This document shows, one piece after another, positions 26,531 to 36,264 of a stretch of 64,000 nt of DNA. Location of the stretch: the NCBI RefSeq assembly GCF_000722705.1, contig NZ_JPFW01000001.1:80001-144000 (forward strand), read 5' to 3'. The notes below the pieces were generated by a model. The model worked only from the letters and a program-made list of their open reading frames with translations, made no database searches and was not told the origin of the DNA. Source of the DNA: Streptococcus mitis (GTDB lineage: Bacteria > Bacillota > Bacilli > Lactobacillales > Streptococcaceae). The position numbers were made by a program, and so were the translations under genes. Position 1 is the first letter of the stretch, and each line of letters opens with the position of its first letter.

Positions 26531-26544
26531 CGCAAACGTTTGCG
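26531..26544. promoter_or_regulatory. MalR operator at malM (perfect palindrome)
   Basis: CGCAAACGTTTGCG is self-complementary over 14 bp and sits at the predicted transcription start. Confidence 0.85.
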
Positions 26545-26590
26545 TTCGTAAAAATGTAATATCTAACTATAAACACATGAGGTGCTTATT

Positions 26591-28108
26591 ATGAAAAAAC
26601 GTCAAAGTGGTGTGTTGATGCACATTTCTTCTCTTCCAGGAGCATACGGAATCGGATCATTTGGTAAAAGTGCTTACGACTTCGTTGATTTCTTGGTTCG
26701 CACAAAACAACGTTACTGGCAAATCCTTCCATTAGGAACAACTAGTTACGGAGACTCTCCTTACCAGTCTTTCTCAGCCTTCGCAGGAAACACTCATTTT
26801 ATCGATTTGGATATCTTGGTGGAACAAGGTTTGTTGCAAGCAAGTGACCTTGAAGGAGTTGACTTTGGTAGCGATGCGTCTGAAGTTGACTATGCTAAAA
26901 TCTACTATGCACGTCGTCCTCTTTTAGAAAAAGCGGTAAAACGTTTCTTGGAAGTAGGAGATGTTAAAGATTTTGAAAAATTTGCTCAAGACAACCAATC
27001 ATGGCTTGAACTCTTTGCAGAGTATATGGCCATCAAAGAGCATTTTGACAATCTTGCTTGGACTGAATGGCCAGATGCAGATGCTCGTGCTCGTAAAGCT
27101 TCAGCACTTGAAAGCTATCGTGAGCAATTGTCAGACAAGTTGGTTTACCACCGTGTGACTCAATACTTCTTCTTCCAACAATGGTTGAAATTGAAAGCCT
27201 ACGCTAACGATAACCATATTGAAATCGTTGGGGACATGCCAATCTACGTAGCGGAAGATTCAAGCGATATGTGGGCAAATCCACATCTCTTCAAGACAGA
27301 TGTCAACGGTAAGGCGACTTGCATCGCAGGATGCCCACCAGATGAGTTTTCTGCAACTGGTCAGCTTTGGGGTAACCCAATCTATGACTGGGAAGCAATG
27401 GACAAAGACGGCTACAAATGGTGGATTGAACGCTTGCGTGAAAGCTTCAAAATCTACGATATCGTTCGTATCGACCACTTCCGTGGCTTCGAATCTTACT
27501 GGGAAATCCCTGCTGGTTCCGATACAGCAGCACCTGGTGAGTGGGTGAAAGGTCCTGGCTACAAGCTTTTTGCAGCCGTTAAGGAAGAACTTGGTGAGTT
27601 AAACATCATCGCAGAAGATCTTGGTTTCATGACAGACGAAGTTATCGAATTGCGTGAACGTACTGGCTTCCCAGGAATGAAGATTCTTCAATTTGCCTTC
27701 AACCCAGAAGACGAAAGCATCGATAGCCCACACTTGGCACCTGCTAACTCAGTTATGTACACAGGAACACACGATAACAATACGGTCCTTGGTTGGTACC
27801 GTAACGAGATCGATGATGCGACTCGTGAATACATGGCTCGCTACACTAACCGCAAAGAATACGAAACAGTGCCACATGCTATGCTTCGTACAGTCTTTTC
27901 ATCAGTTAGCTTCATGGCAATTGCAACTATGCAAGATTTGCTAGAATTGGATGAGGCAGCTCGTATGAACTTCCCATCTACCCTTGGTGGAAACTGGTCT
28001 TGGCGTATGACTGAAGATCAATTGACACCAGCTGTCGAAGAAACTTTGCTTGACTTGACGACAATTTATCGCCGAATCAATGAAAATTTGGTAGAATTAA
28101 AGAAATAA
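26591..28108 (+). CDS. malM: 4-alpha-glucanotransferase (amylomaltase)
   Basis: GH77 enzyme (505 aa from ATG 26591; the upstream GTG overlaps the SD GAGG). It disproportionates maltodextrins, releasing glucose and feeding longer chains to MalP. Catalytic regions are [17 protein letters not shown] (nucleophile Asp), [16 protein letters not shown] (acid/base Glu) and [13 protein letters not shown]. Codon use is highly biased. Forms the malMP operon with malP 25 nt downstream. Confidence 0.97.
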   Translation: MKKRQSGVLMHISSLPGAYGIGSFGKSAYDFVDFLVRTKQRYWQILPLGTTSYGDSPYQSFSAFAGNTHFIDLDILVEQGLLQASDLEGVDFGSDASEVDYAKIYYARRPLLEKAVKRFLEVGDVKDFEKFAQDNQSWLELFAEYMAIKEHFDNLAWTEWPDADARARKASALESYREQLSDKLVYHRVTQYFFFQQWLKLKAYANDNHIEIVGDMPIYVAEDSSDMWANPHLFKTDVNGKATCIAGCPPDEFSATGQLWGNPIYDWEAMDKDGYKWWIERLRESFKIYDIVRIDHFRGFESYWEIPAGSDTAAPGEWVKGPGYKLFAAVKEELGELNIIAEDLGFMTDEVIELRERTGFPGMKILQFAFNPEDESIDSPHLAPANSVMYTGTHDNNTVLGWYRNEIDDATREYMARYTNRKEYETVPHAMLRTVFSSVSFMAIATMQDLLELDEAARMNFPSTLGGNWSWRMTEDQLTPAVEETLLDLTTIYRRINENLVELKK

Positions 28109-28133
28109 TACAATATCAGGAGACACCTTAAAC

Positions 28134-30392
28134 ATGTTATCACTACAAGAATTTGTACAAAATCGTTACAATAAAACCATTGCAGAATGTAGCAATGAAG
28201 AGCTTTACCTTGCTCTTCTTAACTACAGCAAGCTTGCAAGTAGCAAAAAACCAGTTAATACTGGTAAGAAAAAAGTTTACTACATCTCAGCTGAGTTCTT
28301 GATTGGTAAACTTTTGTCAAACAACTTGATCAACCTTGGTCTTTACGACGATGTTAAAAAAGAACTTGCTGCTGCAGGTAAAGACCTAATCGAAGTAGAA
28401 GAAGTTGAATTGGAACCATCTCTTGGTAATGGTGGTTTAGGACGTTTGGCTGCCTGCTTTATCGACTCAATTGCTACTCTTGGTTTGAACGGTGACGGTG
28501 TTGGTCTTAACTACCACTATGGTCTTTTCCAACAAGTTCTTAAAAACAACCAACAAGAAACAATTCCAAATGCATGGTTGACAGAGCAAAACTGGTTGGT
28601 TCGCTCAAACCGTAGCTACCAAGTGCCATTTGCTCACTTCACATTGACATCAACTCTTTACGATATCGATGTACCTGGTTACAAGACAGAAACTAAGAAC
28701 CGCTTGCGTTTGTTTGACTTGGATTCTGTTGATTCTTCAATCATTAAAGACGGTATCAACTTTGACAAGACAGATATCGCTCGCAACTTGACTCTTTTCC
28801 TTTACCCAGATGATAGTGACCGTCAAGGTGAATTGCTCCGTATCTTCCAACAATACTTCATGGTTTCAAACGGTGCGCAATTGATCATCGAAGAAGCAAT
28901 CGAAAAAGGAAGCAACTTGCATGACCTTGCTGACTACGCAGTTGTACAAATCAACGATACTCACCCATCAATGGTTATCCCTGAGTTGATCCGTCTTTTG
29001 ACTGCTCGTGGTATCGAGCTTGACGAAGCAATCTCAATCGTTCGTAGCATGACTGCCTACACTAACCACACAATTCTTGCTGAAGCCCTTGAAAAATGGC
29101 CTCTTGAATTCTTGCAAGAAGTGGTTCCTCACTTGGTACCAATCATCGAAGAATTGGACCGTCGCGTGAAAGCAGAATACAAAGATCCAGCTGTTCAAAT
29201 TATTGACGAGAGCGGACGTGTTCACATGGCTCACATGGATATCCACTACGGATACAGCGTTAACGGGGTAGCAGCACTTCACACTGAAATCTTGAAGAAC
29301 TCTGAGTTGAAAGCCTTCTACGACCTTTACCCAGAAAAATTCAACAACAAAACAAACGGTATCACTTTCCGTCGTTGGCTCATGCATGCTAACCCAAGCT
29401 TGTCTCACTACTTGGATGAGATTCTTGGAGATGGTTGGCACCATGAAGCAGATGAGCTTGAAAAACTTTTGTCTTATGAAGACAAAGCAGCTGTCAAAGA
29501 AAAATTGGAAAGCATCAAGGCTCACAACAAACGTAAATTGGCTCGTCACTTGAAAGAACACCAAGGTGTGGAAATCAATCCAAACTCTATCTTTGACATC
29601 CAAATCAAACGTCTTCACGAGTACAAACGCCAACAAATGAACGCTTTGTACGTTATCCACAAATACCTTGACATCAAAGCTGGTAACATCCCTGCTCGCC
29701 CAATTACAATCTTCTTTGGTGGTAAAGCAGCTCCAGCCTACACAATTGCTCAAGACATTATCCACTTGATCCTTTGCATGTCAGAAGTGATTGCTAACGA
29801 TCCAGCAGTAGCTCCACACTTGCAAGTAGTTATGGTTGAAAACTACAACGTTACTGCAGCAAGCTTCCTTATCCCAGCATGTGATATCTCAGAACAAATC
29901 TCACTTGCTTCTAAAGAGGCTTCAGGTACTGGTAACATGAAATTCATGTTGAACGGAGCTTTGACTCTTGGAACTATGGACGGAGCTAATGTGGAAATCG
30001 CTGAGTTGGTTGGCGACGAGAACATCTACATCTTCGGTGAAGATTCAGAAACTGTTATCGACCTTTACGCAAAAGCAGCTTACAAATCAAGCGAATTCTA
30101 CGCTCGTGAAGCTATCAAACCATTGGTTGACTTCATCGTTAGCGATGCAGTTCTTGCAGCTGGAAACAAAGAGCGCTTGGAACGTCTTTACAATGAATTG
30201 ATCAACAAAGACTGGTTCATGACTCTTCTTGACTTAGAAGATTACATCAAAGTCAAAGAGCAAATGTTGGCTGATTACGAAGACCGTGACGCATGGTTGG
30301 ATAAAGTCATCGTTAACATTTCTAAAGCAGGATTCTTCTCTTCTGACCGTACAATCGCTCAGTACAACGAAGATATCTGGCACTTGAACTAA
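28134..30392 (+). CDS. malP: Maltodextrin phosphorylase
   Basis: GT35 glycogen/maltodextrin phosphorylase (752 aa). It releases glucose-1-phosphate from maltodextrins. The N-terminal [15 protein letters not shown] and [20 protein letters not shown] segments and the PLP-lysine signature [20 protein letters not shown] are present. It is shorter than the roughly 800-aa enterobacterial enzyme. Works after MalM; product enters glycolysis via phosphoglucomutase. Confidence 0.97.
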   Translation: MLSLQEFVQNRYNKTIAECSNEELYLALLNYSKLASSKKPVNTGKKKVYYISAEFLIGKLLSNNLINLGLYDDVKKELAAAGKDLIEVEEVELEPSLGNGGLGRLAACFIDSIATLGLNGDGVGLNYHYGLFQQVLKNNQQETIPNAWLTEQNWLVRSNRSYQVPFAHFTLTSTLYDIDVPGYKTETKNRLRLFDLDSVDSSIIKDGINFDKTDIARNLTLFLYPDDSDRQGELLRIFQQYFMVSNGAQLIIEEAIEKGSNLHDLADYAVVQINDTHPSMVIPELIRLLTARGIELDEAISIVRSMTAYTNHTILAEALEKWPLEFLQEVVPHLVPIIEELDRRVKAEYKDPAVQIIDESGRVHMAHMDIHYGYSVNGVAALHTEILKNSELKAFYDLYPEKFNNKTNGITFRRWLMHANPSLSHYLDEILGDGWHHEADELEKLLSYEDKAAVKEKLESIKAHNKRKLARHLKEHQGVEINPNSIFDIQIKRLHEYKRQQMNALYVIHKYLDIKAGNIPARPITIFFGGKAAPAYTIAQDIIHLILCMSEVIANDPAVAPHLQVVMVENYNVTAASFLIPACDISEQISLASKEASGTGNMKFMLNGALTLGTMDGANVEIAELVGDENIYIFGEDSETVIDLYAKAAYKSSEFYAREAIKPLVDFIVSDAVLAAGNKERLERLYNELINKDWFMTLLDLEDYIKVKEQMLADYEDRDAWLDKVIVNISKAGFFSSDRTIAQYNEDIWHLN

Positions 30393-30421
30393 GATACAAG
30401 ATTTATACGAATACATTTTGT

Positions 30422-30457
30422 AAAAAAGCGAATTTCGATTGAAATTCGCTTTTTTTG
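30422..30457 (+). terminator. malMP terminator
   Basis: AAAGCGAATTTC / GAAATTCGCTTT, perfect 12-bp stem with GATT loop, then TTTT. Confidence 0.9.
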
Positions 30458-30544
30458 AATACTTGAGTAGAAATAGACCTCAGATACTTTATTGAAATGG
30501 GTCACTTATATAGGGTAGTGGCTTAAAACTATTCCTTATAATTA

Positions 30545-30559
30545 TTTTTTCTGAAAATT
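30545..30559. promoter_or_regulatory. CodY-box-like site upstream of the tandem regulators (13/15)
   Basis: TTTTTTCTGAAAATT, two mismatches to the CodY consensus, 14 bp before an extended -10 TGT-TAAAAT (30571-30579). Confidence 0.5.
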
Positions 30560-30634
30560 GTAGGAAAGTGTGTTAAAATGGAAACGTATACAAGTAGTTG
30601 TTTGACTATCAAATTAGAATTTAAAGAGGTCATT

Positions 30635-31537
30635 ATGAGTAATTTGGAAATAGGGAAACGAATTCGCACCTTACGAACTGAAAAAGGACTGAGTAGAGAA
30701 GCCTTTTGTGGAGATGAAAAGCATCTTACTGTTCGTCAGTTGGGTCGAATTGAAACAGGAAATAACTTGCCCAGCTTAGCGAAACTAGACTATATAGCCA
30801 AAGTATTGGGAGTTCCAATATCTCAGTTAATTGACGAAGGATTGTTAATTGTTCCTAAAGAGTATTTAAAACTAAAAACAAAATTGATTCGTCAATCTAT
30901 TCATGGAGATGAAGAAAAAATCCGCCAACGTGAGGCTATCTTTGAAGAAATTCAGGAAAGCTTTTATGACCAACTGCCTGAAGATGAGCAAGTAGCAGTT
31001 GAGGTTCTACAAGCTATTGATGATGTATATGTTTCTGAAAATGCCGAATTTGGAGAGGGCTTGATTGAGGAATATTTCAATCAAACTTTGCTACAAACGG
31101 AGTATTCTGTAAATGATTTATTGATCTTATATTTATATTTTTTATCAAGTGCTATTAGTTTCAAACGACATGATGAAATTTTTAAAAAAGTAAGAAATAA
31201 TATCGTGACCATAATTGACTGTTCAGATAACACTTACATGCATCTACTACAAAGAGTATTAATTGCAATACTGTTGTATCAAATGAGGAACGAATACTAC
31301 GAAGATATCTCTGTCATTTTTAGTTTTCTAAGAGAAATTATGATGGAAATTCAAGATTCAAACTTAAAACCAACGGTAGACTACTTTGAGGCTAAATATT
31401 ACTTATATGGAGAAAAAAATAAAGAAAAAGCCCTACAATACTATGAAAAAGCTATCAATGGGGCAGAATTTTTTAATGATATGAATTTCAAAAATCGAGT
31501 GATAGAGGAGATGAAAGAAGAGTTTCCTGATATGTAA
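30635..31537 (+). CDS. HTH-TPR (RNPP-like) regulator, tandem copy 1
   Basis: 300 aa from the ATG preceded by AAAGAGG; an upstream in-frame ATG has no SD. N-terminal XRE HTH (about 5-66) with SREAFCGDE and LTVRQLGRIETGNNLPSLAK. The C-terminal all-helical part fits TPR peptide-sensing regulators (PlcR/Rgg-like) and includes a TPR-like stretch KEKALQYYEKAINGAEF. The first ~155 residues are near-identical to copy 3, and the last ~45 to copy 2, while the middle differs. No obvious signal-peptide gene is adjacent. Specific function unknown. Confidence 0.85.
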   Translation: MSNLEIGKRIRTLRTEKGLSREAFCGDEKHLTVRQLGRIETGNNLPSLAKLDYIAKVLGVPISQLIDEGLLIVPKEYLKLKTKLIRQSIHGDEEKIRQREAIFEEIQESFYDQLPEDEQVAVEVLQAIDDVYVSENAEFGEGLIEEYFNQTLLQTEYSVNDLLILYLYFLSSAISFKRHDEIFKKVRNNIVTIIDCSDNTYMHLLQRVLIAILLYQMRNEYYEDISVIFSFLREIMMEIQDSNLKPTVDYFEAKYYLYGEKNKEKALQYYEKAINGAEFFNDMNFKNRVIEEMKEEFPDM

Positions 31538-31685
31538 AAATCTCTTTGTTTATTGTGGAGGTGGCTGATAAGCAGTCTAAGTAGCTTTTTCAGGAAGAAG
31601 TTAATATATTTGAAATAATAGATGATAATAAATAGCATAAGTACTTTTATTTTTATGTGCAAAAGACTATTTACAGAGGAATAAG

Positions 31686-32588
31686 ATGAAAAATTTAGAA
31701 ATCGGGAAACGGATTCGTACCTTACGGACTGGAAAAGGACTGAGTAGGGAAGCCTTTTGTGGAGATGAAAAAGAACTTACTGTTCGTCAGTTGGGTCGAA
31801 TTGAAACTGGAAATAATTTGCCCAGTTTAGCGAAACTGGACTATATAGCTGAAGTGTTAGGGGTTCCGATGTCTCAGTTAATTGATGAAGGCTTACTAAT
31901 TGTTCCTAAAGAGTATTTAAAACTAAAAACGAAATTGATTCGTCAATCTATTCATGGAGATGAAGAAAAAATCCACCAACGTGAAGCTATCTTTGAAGAC
32001 ATTCAGGAACGTTTTTATGACCAACTTCCTGAAGATGAGCAAGTAGCAGTTGAAGTCCTACAAGCCATTGATGATGTGTATGTTTCTGAAAACGCTGAAT
32101 TTGGGGAAGGTTTAATTGAAGAGTATTTTGAGCAAACAATGCTGCGAACAGAATATTCGACAAATGATCTACTACTATTGTACTTGTATTTCTTATCTTT
32201 AGCGGTTAAAGCAGAACGAGATGAAGTAACTTTAAACAAAGTTTGTCTAAATATTGTATCTCAAACAAATTATGATGATACAAACTATATTCACTTGCTT
32301 CAAAGGGTACTAATAGGTTTAGTACTTTATCAGCTTGACATCGCTTATCATGAATTTATACCTGAAATATTGAGTATGTTAAGAGAAATTATGATTGACA
32401 TCGGAGATACTAGTTTAAAACCAACTGTAGACTTCATTGAAGCAAAATATTACTTATACGGAGAAAAAGATAAAGAAAAAGCCCTGCAATACTATGAAAA
32501 AGCTATCAATGGGGCAGAATTTTTGAATGACATGAATTTTAAAAATCGAGTGATAGAGGAACTAAGAAAAGACTTACCTGATGTGTAA
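31686..32588 (+). CDS. HTH-TPR (RNPP-like) regulator, tandem copy 2
   Basis: 300 aa, opening MKNLEIGKRIRTLRTGKGLS. HTH and linker match copies 1 and 3 with scattered synonymous and a few amino-acid changes (E in place of K at AEVLGVP, H in KIHQRE). The middle segment (about 158-255) is its own; the C-terminal KEKALQYYEKAINGAEFLND block matches copy 1. SD AGAGGAA. The 148-bp gap from copy 1 contains no good promoter or terminator. Confidence 0.85.
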   Translation: MKNLEIGKRIRTLRTGKGLSREAFCGDEKELTVRQLGRIETGNNLPSLAKLDYIAEVLGVPMSQLIDEGLLIVPKEYLKLKTKLIRQSIHGDEEKIHQREAIFEDIQERFYDQLPEDEQVAVEVLQAIDDVYVSENAEFGEGLIEEYFEQTMLRTEYSTNDLLLLYLYFLSLAVKAERDEVTLNKVCLNIVSQTNYDDTNYIHLLQRVLIGLVLYQLDIAYHEFIPEILSMLREIMIDIGDTSLKPTVDFIEAKYYLYGEKDKEKALQYYEKAINGAEFLNDMNFKNRVIEELRKDLPDV

Positions 32589-32653
32589 AAAGGATATTAA
32601 ACAAGAATTAAACGGTTAGTTAAAGAATTTCAATATTCAATAAAGAGGATGAT

Positions 32654-33550
32654 ATGAGTAATTTAGAAATAGGAAAACGGATTCGTACCTTACGGACTGA
32701 AAAAGGATTGAGTAGAGAGGCCTTTTGTGGAGATGAAAAAGAACTTACTGTTCGTCAGTTGGGTCGAATTGAAACTGGAAATAACTTGCCCAGTTTAGCG
32801 AAACTAGACTATATAGCCAAAGTATTGGGAGTTCCAATATCTCAGTTAATTGACGAAGGATTGTTAATTGTTCCTAAAGAGTATTTAAAACTAAAAACAA
32901 AATTGATTCGTCAATCTATTCATGGAGATGAAGAAAAAATCCGCCAACGTGAGGCTATCTTTGAAGAAATTCAGGAAAGCTTTTATGACCAACTGCCTGA
33001 AGATGAGCAAGTAGCAGTTGAGGTTCTACAAGCTATTGATGATGTATATGTTTCTGAAAATGCCGAATTTGGAGAGGGATTGATTGAGGAGTATTTTGAG
33101 CAGTTACTTTTAAAAACAAATTATGATACTAATGATTTATTAATTTTACACTTGTATTTCTTAAAGTGTACTTTGAATGCCAAGCCAATTGATAATGTAT
33201 TTGAAAATATCTATTCTAACATTTTGGAGCAAACTAATTTCTCTGATGCCAACAATATTCATTTGATTCAAAGGGTTATTGTATCAATTGTTTTATATCA
33301 CTTTAATATTGAATATTATGATTTAATGCCCCAAACGCTAAGTGCTGTACGAGAAATAATAGATGAAATACAAGATTTTGCTTTACTACCTACAGTAGAT
33401 TTTTTTGAAGCCAAATATTATATTCATACTAATCAGAATAAAGATCTTGCTTTGGACTACTATAATAAAGCAATAAACGGATCGGAATTATTAAATGATA
33501 AATCATTTAGGGATAGAGTAATAGAAGAAAAAAATAAGGATTTTCCATAA
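32654..33550 (+). CDS. HTH-TPR (RNPP-like) regulator, tandem copy 3
   Basis: 298 aa. The DNA for roughly residues 50-145 is identical to copy 1 by eye over about 270 bp, an unmistakable sign of recent conversion or duplication. The middle and the C-terminal 140 residues diverge (FEAKYYIHTNQNKDLALDYY). SD AGAGG. Followed by a strong terminator, so the three regulators form one transcription unit. Confidence 0.85.
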   Translation: MSNLEIGKRIRTLRTEKGLSREAFCGDEKELTVRQLGRIETGNNLPSLAKLDYIAKVLGVPISQLIDEGLLIVPKEYLKLKTKLIRQSIHGDEEKIRQREAIFEEIQESFYDQLPEDEQVAVEVLQAIDDVYVSENAEFGEGLIEEYFEQLLLKTNYDTNDLLILHLYFLKCTLNAKPIDNVFENIYSNILEQTNFSDANNIHLIQRVIVSIVLYHFNIEYYDLMPQTLSAVREIIDEIQDFALLPTVDFFEAKYYIHTNQNKDLALDYYNKAINGSELLNDKSFRDRVIEEKNKDFP

Positions 33551-33560
33551 TTTCAATTTA

Positions 33561-33608
33561 AAAACAGGACATAAATGTCAGTGGACATAAATGTCCTGTT
33601 TTTTTACT
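33561..33608 (+). terminator. Terminator after the tandem regulators
   Basis: AAAACAGGACAT (33561-33572) pairs with ATGTCCTGTTTT (33591-33602), then T-run. The hairpin contains a 13-bp direct repeat GGACATAAATGTC (33568-33580 and 33584-33596). Confidence 0.85.
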
Positions 33609-33709
33609 CTCATAAGGGATATACTGTTATTGTAAATAAGTTAAGAAGAGCGCAATGCTAGAAACATTACTATTTAAAAGGGATGTAGATTAGCAGGCGG
33701 GAGGAAAAT

Positions 33710-33931
33710 ATGGTAAAAACAATTGACTATTATATGGATGAAAAATTTGTCAAAAAGGACTATCTGATTATCAAAAATAGTCTAGATAGCAGACGCCTAT
33801 GTAAAGTAACACTTGATGAGAAGCTACTAAAATTAGTTCTCTTACTTCCAAATGAAATGAGAGAAATCAAAATGGACTCCAACTTAAAACCTAGAATTAG
33901 AGTTGTTGACATAACCGATGGGAGTGAGTGA
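33710..33931 (+). CDS. Hypothetical protein, 73 aa
   Basis: MVKTIDYYMDEKFVKKDYLI at the start, no signal peptide or membrane segment, mixed charge. SD GGGAGG. Stop overlaps the region just upstream of the ABC ATPase gene, so it is in the same operon. Not recognised; position suggests an accessory or regulatory partner of the transporter. Confidence 0.7.
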   Translation: MVKTIDYYMDEKFVKKDYLIIKNSLDSRRLCKVTLDEKLLKLVLLLPNEMREIKMDSNLKPRIRVVDITDGSE

Positions 33932-33972
33932 AGTTTCTAAAACACAATTTATCATTAGAAAGAGGTAATAAA

Positions 33973-34797
33973 ATGATTAATGTAGAAAGAGTTACAAAGC
34001 GATTTGGAGATAATATTGCTTTAAATCAAATTAGTTTTTCAATAAACGAAGGAGAAATTTTTGGATTCCTAGGTCCATCTGGTTCAGGGAAGACAACAAT
34101 GATCAATATTCTTACAGGACAGCTACAGGCTAACAGCGGAAAGACAGAATTATTAGGGAAAGATTCTCAAAAATTACTTCCGTCAGATTTTGAAGAGTTA
34201 GGTTTAGTAGGTGACACAAGTGGTTATTACGAAAAATTAAGTTTGTACAATAACTTGTTGCTATTTGCAAGACTATACGGAGTTTCAAAATCTCGAATTG
34301 AAGAAATTCTAAAACAAGTTGGTCTGTATGATAGTAAAGACACTCCAGCTGAGAAACTTTCTACAGGAATGCGTCAACGAATGCTTTTAGCTCGTGCTTT
34401 AATCAATTACCCTAAAGTTCTATTTTTAGATGAACCTACAAGTGGGTTAGATCCCACCACCTCAAAGAAGATTCACAAATTACTACAGGAGTTAAAGGAA
34501 AGAGGAACAACCATTTTCTTAACTACTCATGATATGAATGAGGCGACTTTATTATGTGATAACCTTGCTCTTTTGAATAAAGGTGATCTTATTGAACAAG
34601 GAAGCCCAAGCGAAATTATCCAAAAATACAACACGGAAAAGAAGGTTGCAGTAACTTATAGTGATTCTACTAAAAAGGTAGTGCGCTTTGAAGACTTGCA
34701 GCAAGAAGATTATAAAAAAATGATGACGATTCACTCATGTGAACCAACTTTAGAAGATATTTTTATTAAATTGACAGGAGAAAAATTAGATGTTTAA
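33973..34797 (+). CDS. ABC transporter ATP-binding protein
   Basis: 274 aa from MINVERVTKRFG, with SD AGAGG; the longer ORF from 33928 lacks an SD. Walker A GPSGSGKTT (about 35-43), signature LSTGMRQRM (about 133-141), Walker B VLFLDEPTSGLDP (about 152-164) and the H-loop LTTHD. Of the CcmA/DrrA-type subfamily used with ABC-2 permeases in peptide or drug export and immunity. Overlaps the permease start by 8 bp. Confidence 0.93.
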   Translation: MINVERVTKRFGDNIALNQISFSINEGEIFGFLGPSGSGKTTMINILTGQLQANSGKTELLGKDSQKLLPSDFEELGLVGDTSGYYEKLSLYNNLLLFARLYGVSKSRIEEILKQVGLYDSKDTPAEKLSTGMRQRMLLARALINYPKVLFLDEPTSGLDPTTSKKIHKLLQELKERGTTIFLTTHDMNEATLLCDNLALLNKGDLIEQGSPSEIIQKYNTEKKVAVTYSDSTKKVVRFEDLQQEDYKKMMTIHSCEPTLEDIFIKLTGEKLDV

Positions 34798-35497
34798 GAG
34801 AATTTTAGCCCTTATCTGGTTGAGGACACAAGTATTGTTAACAAACAAAAACACTTTGGTACAGGTAGTATTCCCATTCTTTCTGGTTCTACTCTTCCAA
34901 AATTTTATGAATACAGATGGCACTCAAGGGAAAGTACTATTGTATAGCTCTTTAACAATGGCATTCTCATTTTCTTCTGGGTCAATGATTTCAAACTCTA
35001 TTGCAGAGGAAAAAGAAAAAAGAATTTTTAAAACACTTATTTTAAGCGGAGTTCGCCGTGGAGAATATCTTGTTTCCGTGTTGTTTTATCCTGTAATCTT
35101 TGCCTTGGCTTCAGTTATTTCCTTCCCTATTATGGTTGAAGTGGATTTCGCAAAAGATTATCCTGTATACCTTGTAGTAGCTTCTCTGGTAGCATTATGT
35201 ACAATTCTCTTAAATCTAGTAATTGGAGCTATTTCAGAGACACAAACGCAGGCTCAGGTTTATGGTTTGATTCCAATGCTTGGTCTTTCATTCTTGCCGA
35301 TGTTTTCTCAAGTTAGCTCAGAGGTTAAGAAATTTATGGACACAACCTTCTTAGGAGCTTATGTAGATTTCTTTAATAAACCAGATTTCAAGTTGAATTT
35401 TGACAGTTTGGGGATCACTTTTGCTTGGGTTGTAGCATTACTTGCCCTTAGTTATTGGGGATTAAAAAATAAAAAAGAGTACAGTTTGAGAAACTAA
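34790..35497 (+). CDS. ABC-2 type permease
   Basis: 235 aa, six hydrophobic segments (first at about 25-42) typical of ABC-2 permeases, with SGSMISNSIAEEKEKRIFKT (the conserved EEKE.R.F...L cytoplasmic loop). Partner of the upstream ATPase, translationally coupled. Substrate unknown; follows the peptide-sensor-like regulators, which may control it. Confidence 0.9.
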   Translation: MFKRILALIWLRTQVLLTNKNTLVQVVFPFFLVLLFQNFMNTDGTQGKVLLYSSLTMAFSFSSGSMISNSIAEEKEKRIFKTLILSGVRRGEYLVSVLFYPVIFALASVISFPIMVEVDFAKDYPVYLVVASLVALCTILLNLVIGAISETQTQAQVYGLIPMLGLSFLPMFSQVSSEVKKFMDTTFLGAYVDFFNKPDFKLNFDSLGITFAWVVALLALSYWGLKNKKEYSLRN

Positions 35498-35576
35498 CAA
35501 TTAATCAACTTCAAAAACTAACTTTTTTTAAAGATTAGTGTTAGTAAGCTTTGTAAGAAACTTAGTTTAAAACAAT

Positions 35577-35606
35577 AAACCAGCGCTTAAAATGCTGGTT
35601 TTTACT
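35577..35606 (+). terminator. Terminator after the ABC pair
   Basis: AAACCAGC / GCTGGTTT, 9-nt loop, then TTACT; 8-bp stem. Confidence 0.75.
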
Positions 35607-35704
35607 GTCTTTCAGCTTCGAAATCTACTTAAAAATCACCTCAAATTTCTTGTATTCGCTTACATAAAGTATTATAATAAGATTATAGGAAAGAAGGTGT
35701 TCTT

Positions 35705-35911
35705 ATGTGGAAAAAATATTTTTCAAAATATAAATGGACTGATTTATTTTGGATACTATTTGTTATTTTGACCTGCCTCTATATAGGTAACCACGATTTG
35801 TTTCCTCTCAATCATCAAGAATTCTCTTTTCGTGGTAGCGTTTGGGGTCTGGTACTGGCCTTATATCACTTATTGTTCATTGATAAGTTTTTTATTTCGA
35901 ATCGAAAATAA
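35705..35911 (+). CDS. Small membrane protein, 68 aa
   Basis: MWKKYFSKYKWTDLFWILFV at the start, two hydrophobic segments (about 12-27 and 44-60), basic ends. SD GAAAGAAGG. Unknown function. Probably co-transcribed with the TTG-start protein that follows. Confidence 0.7.
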   Translation: MWKKYFSKYKWTDLFWILFVILTCLYIGNHDLFPLNHQEFSFRGSVWGLVLALYHLLFIDKFFISNRK

Positions 35912-35965
35912 AGTTTAGGGCTATGCTTGACTGTGTACTTTTATGATTGATTTTGGAGGAAGATT

Positions 35966-36136
35966 TTGTCTCTATTATTTATTATTTTAAATTTATCTAT
36001 TTTGTACAAGATCTATTCTTTGAGGCGGGAGAAATCGAAATACTTGATTTATACGGCCTATATCATATTTGGGGTAAATGTAATATATGGTATTCAATGG
36101 TTATTAAAAGAACTGGTTTCAAAGATTTCCACTTAA
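35966..36136 (+). CDS. Small membrane protein, 56 aa, TTG start
   Basis: From TTG at 35966, five bases after a strong SD GGAGGA (35955-35960), the frame reads MSLLFIILNLSILYKIYSLR, then REKSKYLIYTAYIIFGVNVI and YGIQWLLKELVSKIST. Two clear hydrophobic helices are separated by a basic loop. The overlapping 73-aa frame is not protein-like. A terminator follows at 36170. It is missed if only ATG starts are allowed. Confidence 0.6.
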   Translation: MSLLFIILNLSILYKIYSLRREKSKYLIYTAYIIFGVNVIYGIQWLLKELVSKIST

Positions 36137-36169
36137 TGTGTATAGAAACTCCAGTGATTTTTGCATAAC

Positions 36170-36216
36170 AAAACGCATAAGATTAAGGTTTTTGTGTACT
36201 GTTCTTATGCGTTTTT
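36170..36216 (+). terminator. Terminator after the small membrane proteins
   Basis: AAAACGCATAAG (36170-36181) pairs with CTTATGCGTTTTT (36204-36216), with a 22-nt loop. Confidence 0.8.
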
Positions 36217-36264
36217 GTGATATTGAGGATTTTCGGTAAGTTTTATACCTTTGGGAAGTCTAGT

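Noticed and set aside
29034-29765. 243-aa frame antisense to malP
   Set aside because: Shadow of strongly codon-biased malP; Phe/Val-rich composition from reversed codons.
31553-31618. 21-codon TTG ORF (LWRWLISSLSSFFRKKLIYLK) between regulator copies 1 and 2, a possible signal peptide
   Set aside because: No SD and no conservation in the other two spacers; not supported as a pheromone gene.
33655-33693. 12-codon ORF MLETLLFKRDVD upstream of the 73-aa gene
   Set aside because: Too short to judge and no leader-attenuator structure follows.
35947-36168. 73-aa frame downstream of the 68-aa membrane protein
   Set aside because: The frame with the TTG start at 35966 has the better SD and a membrane-protein composition; this one does not.
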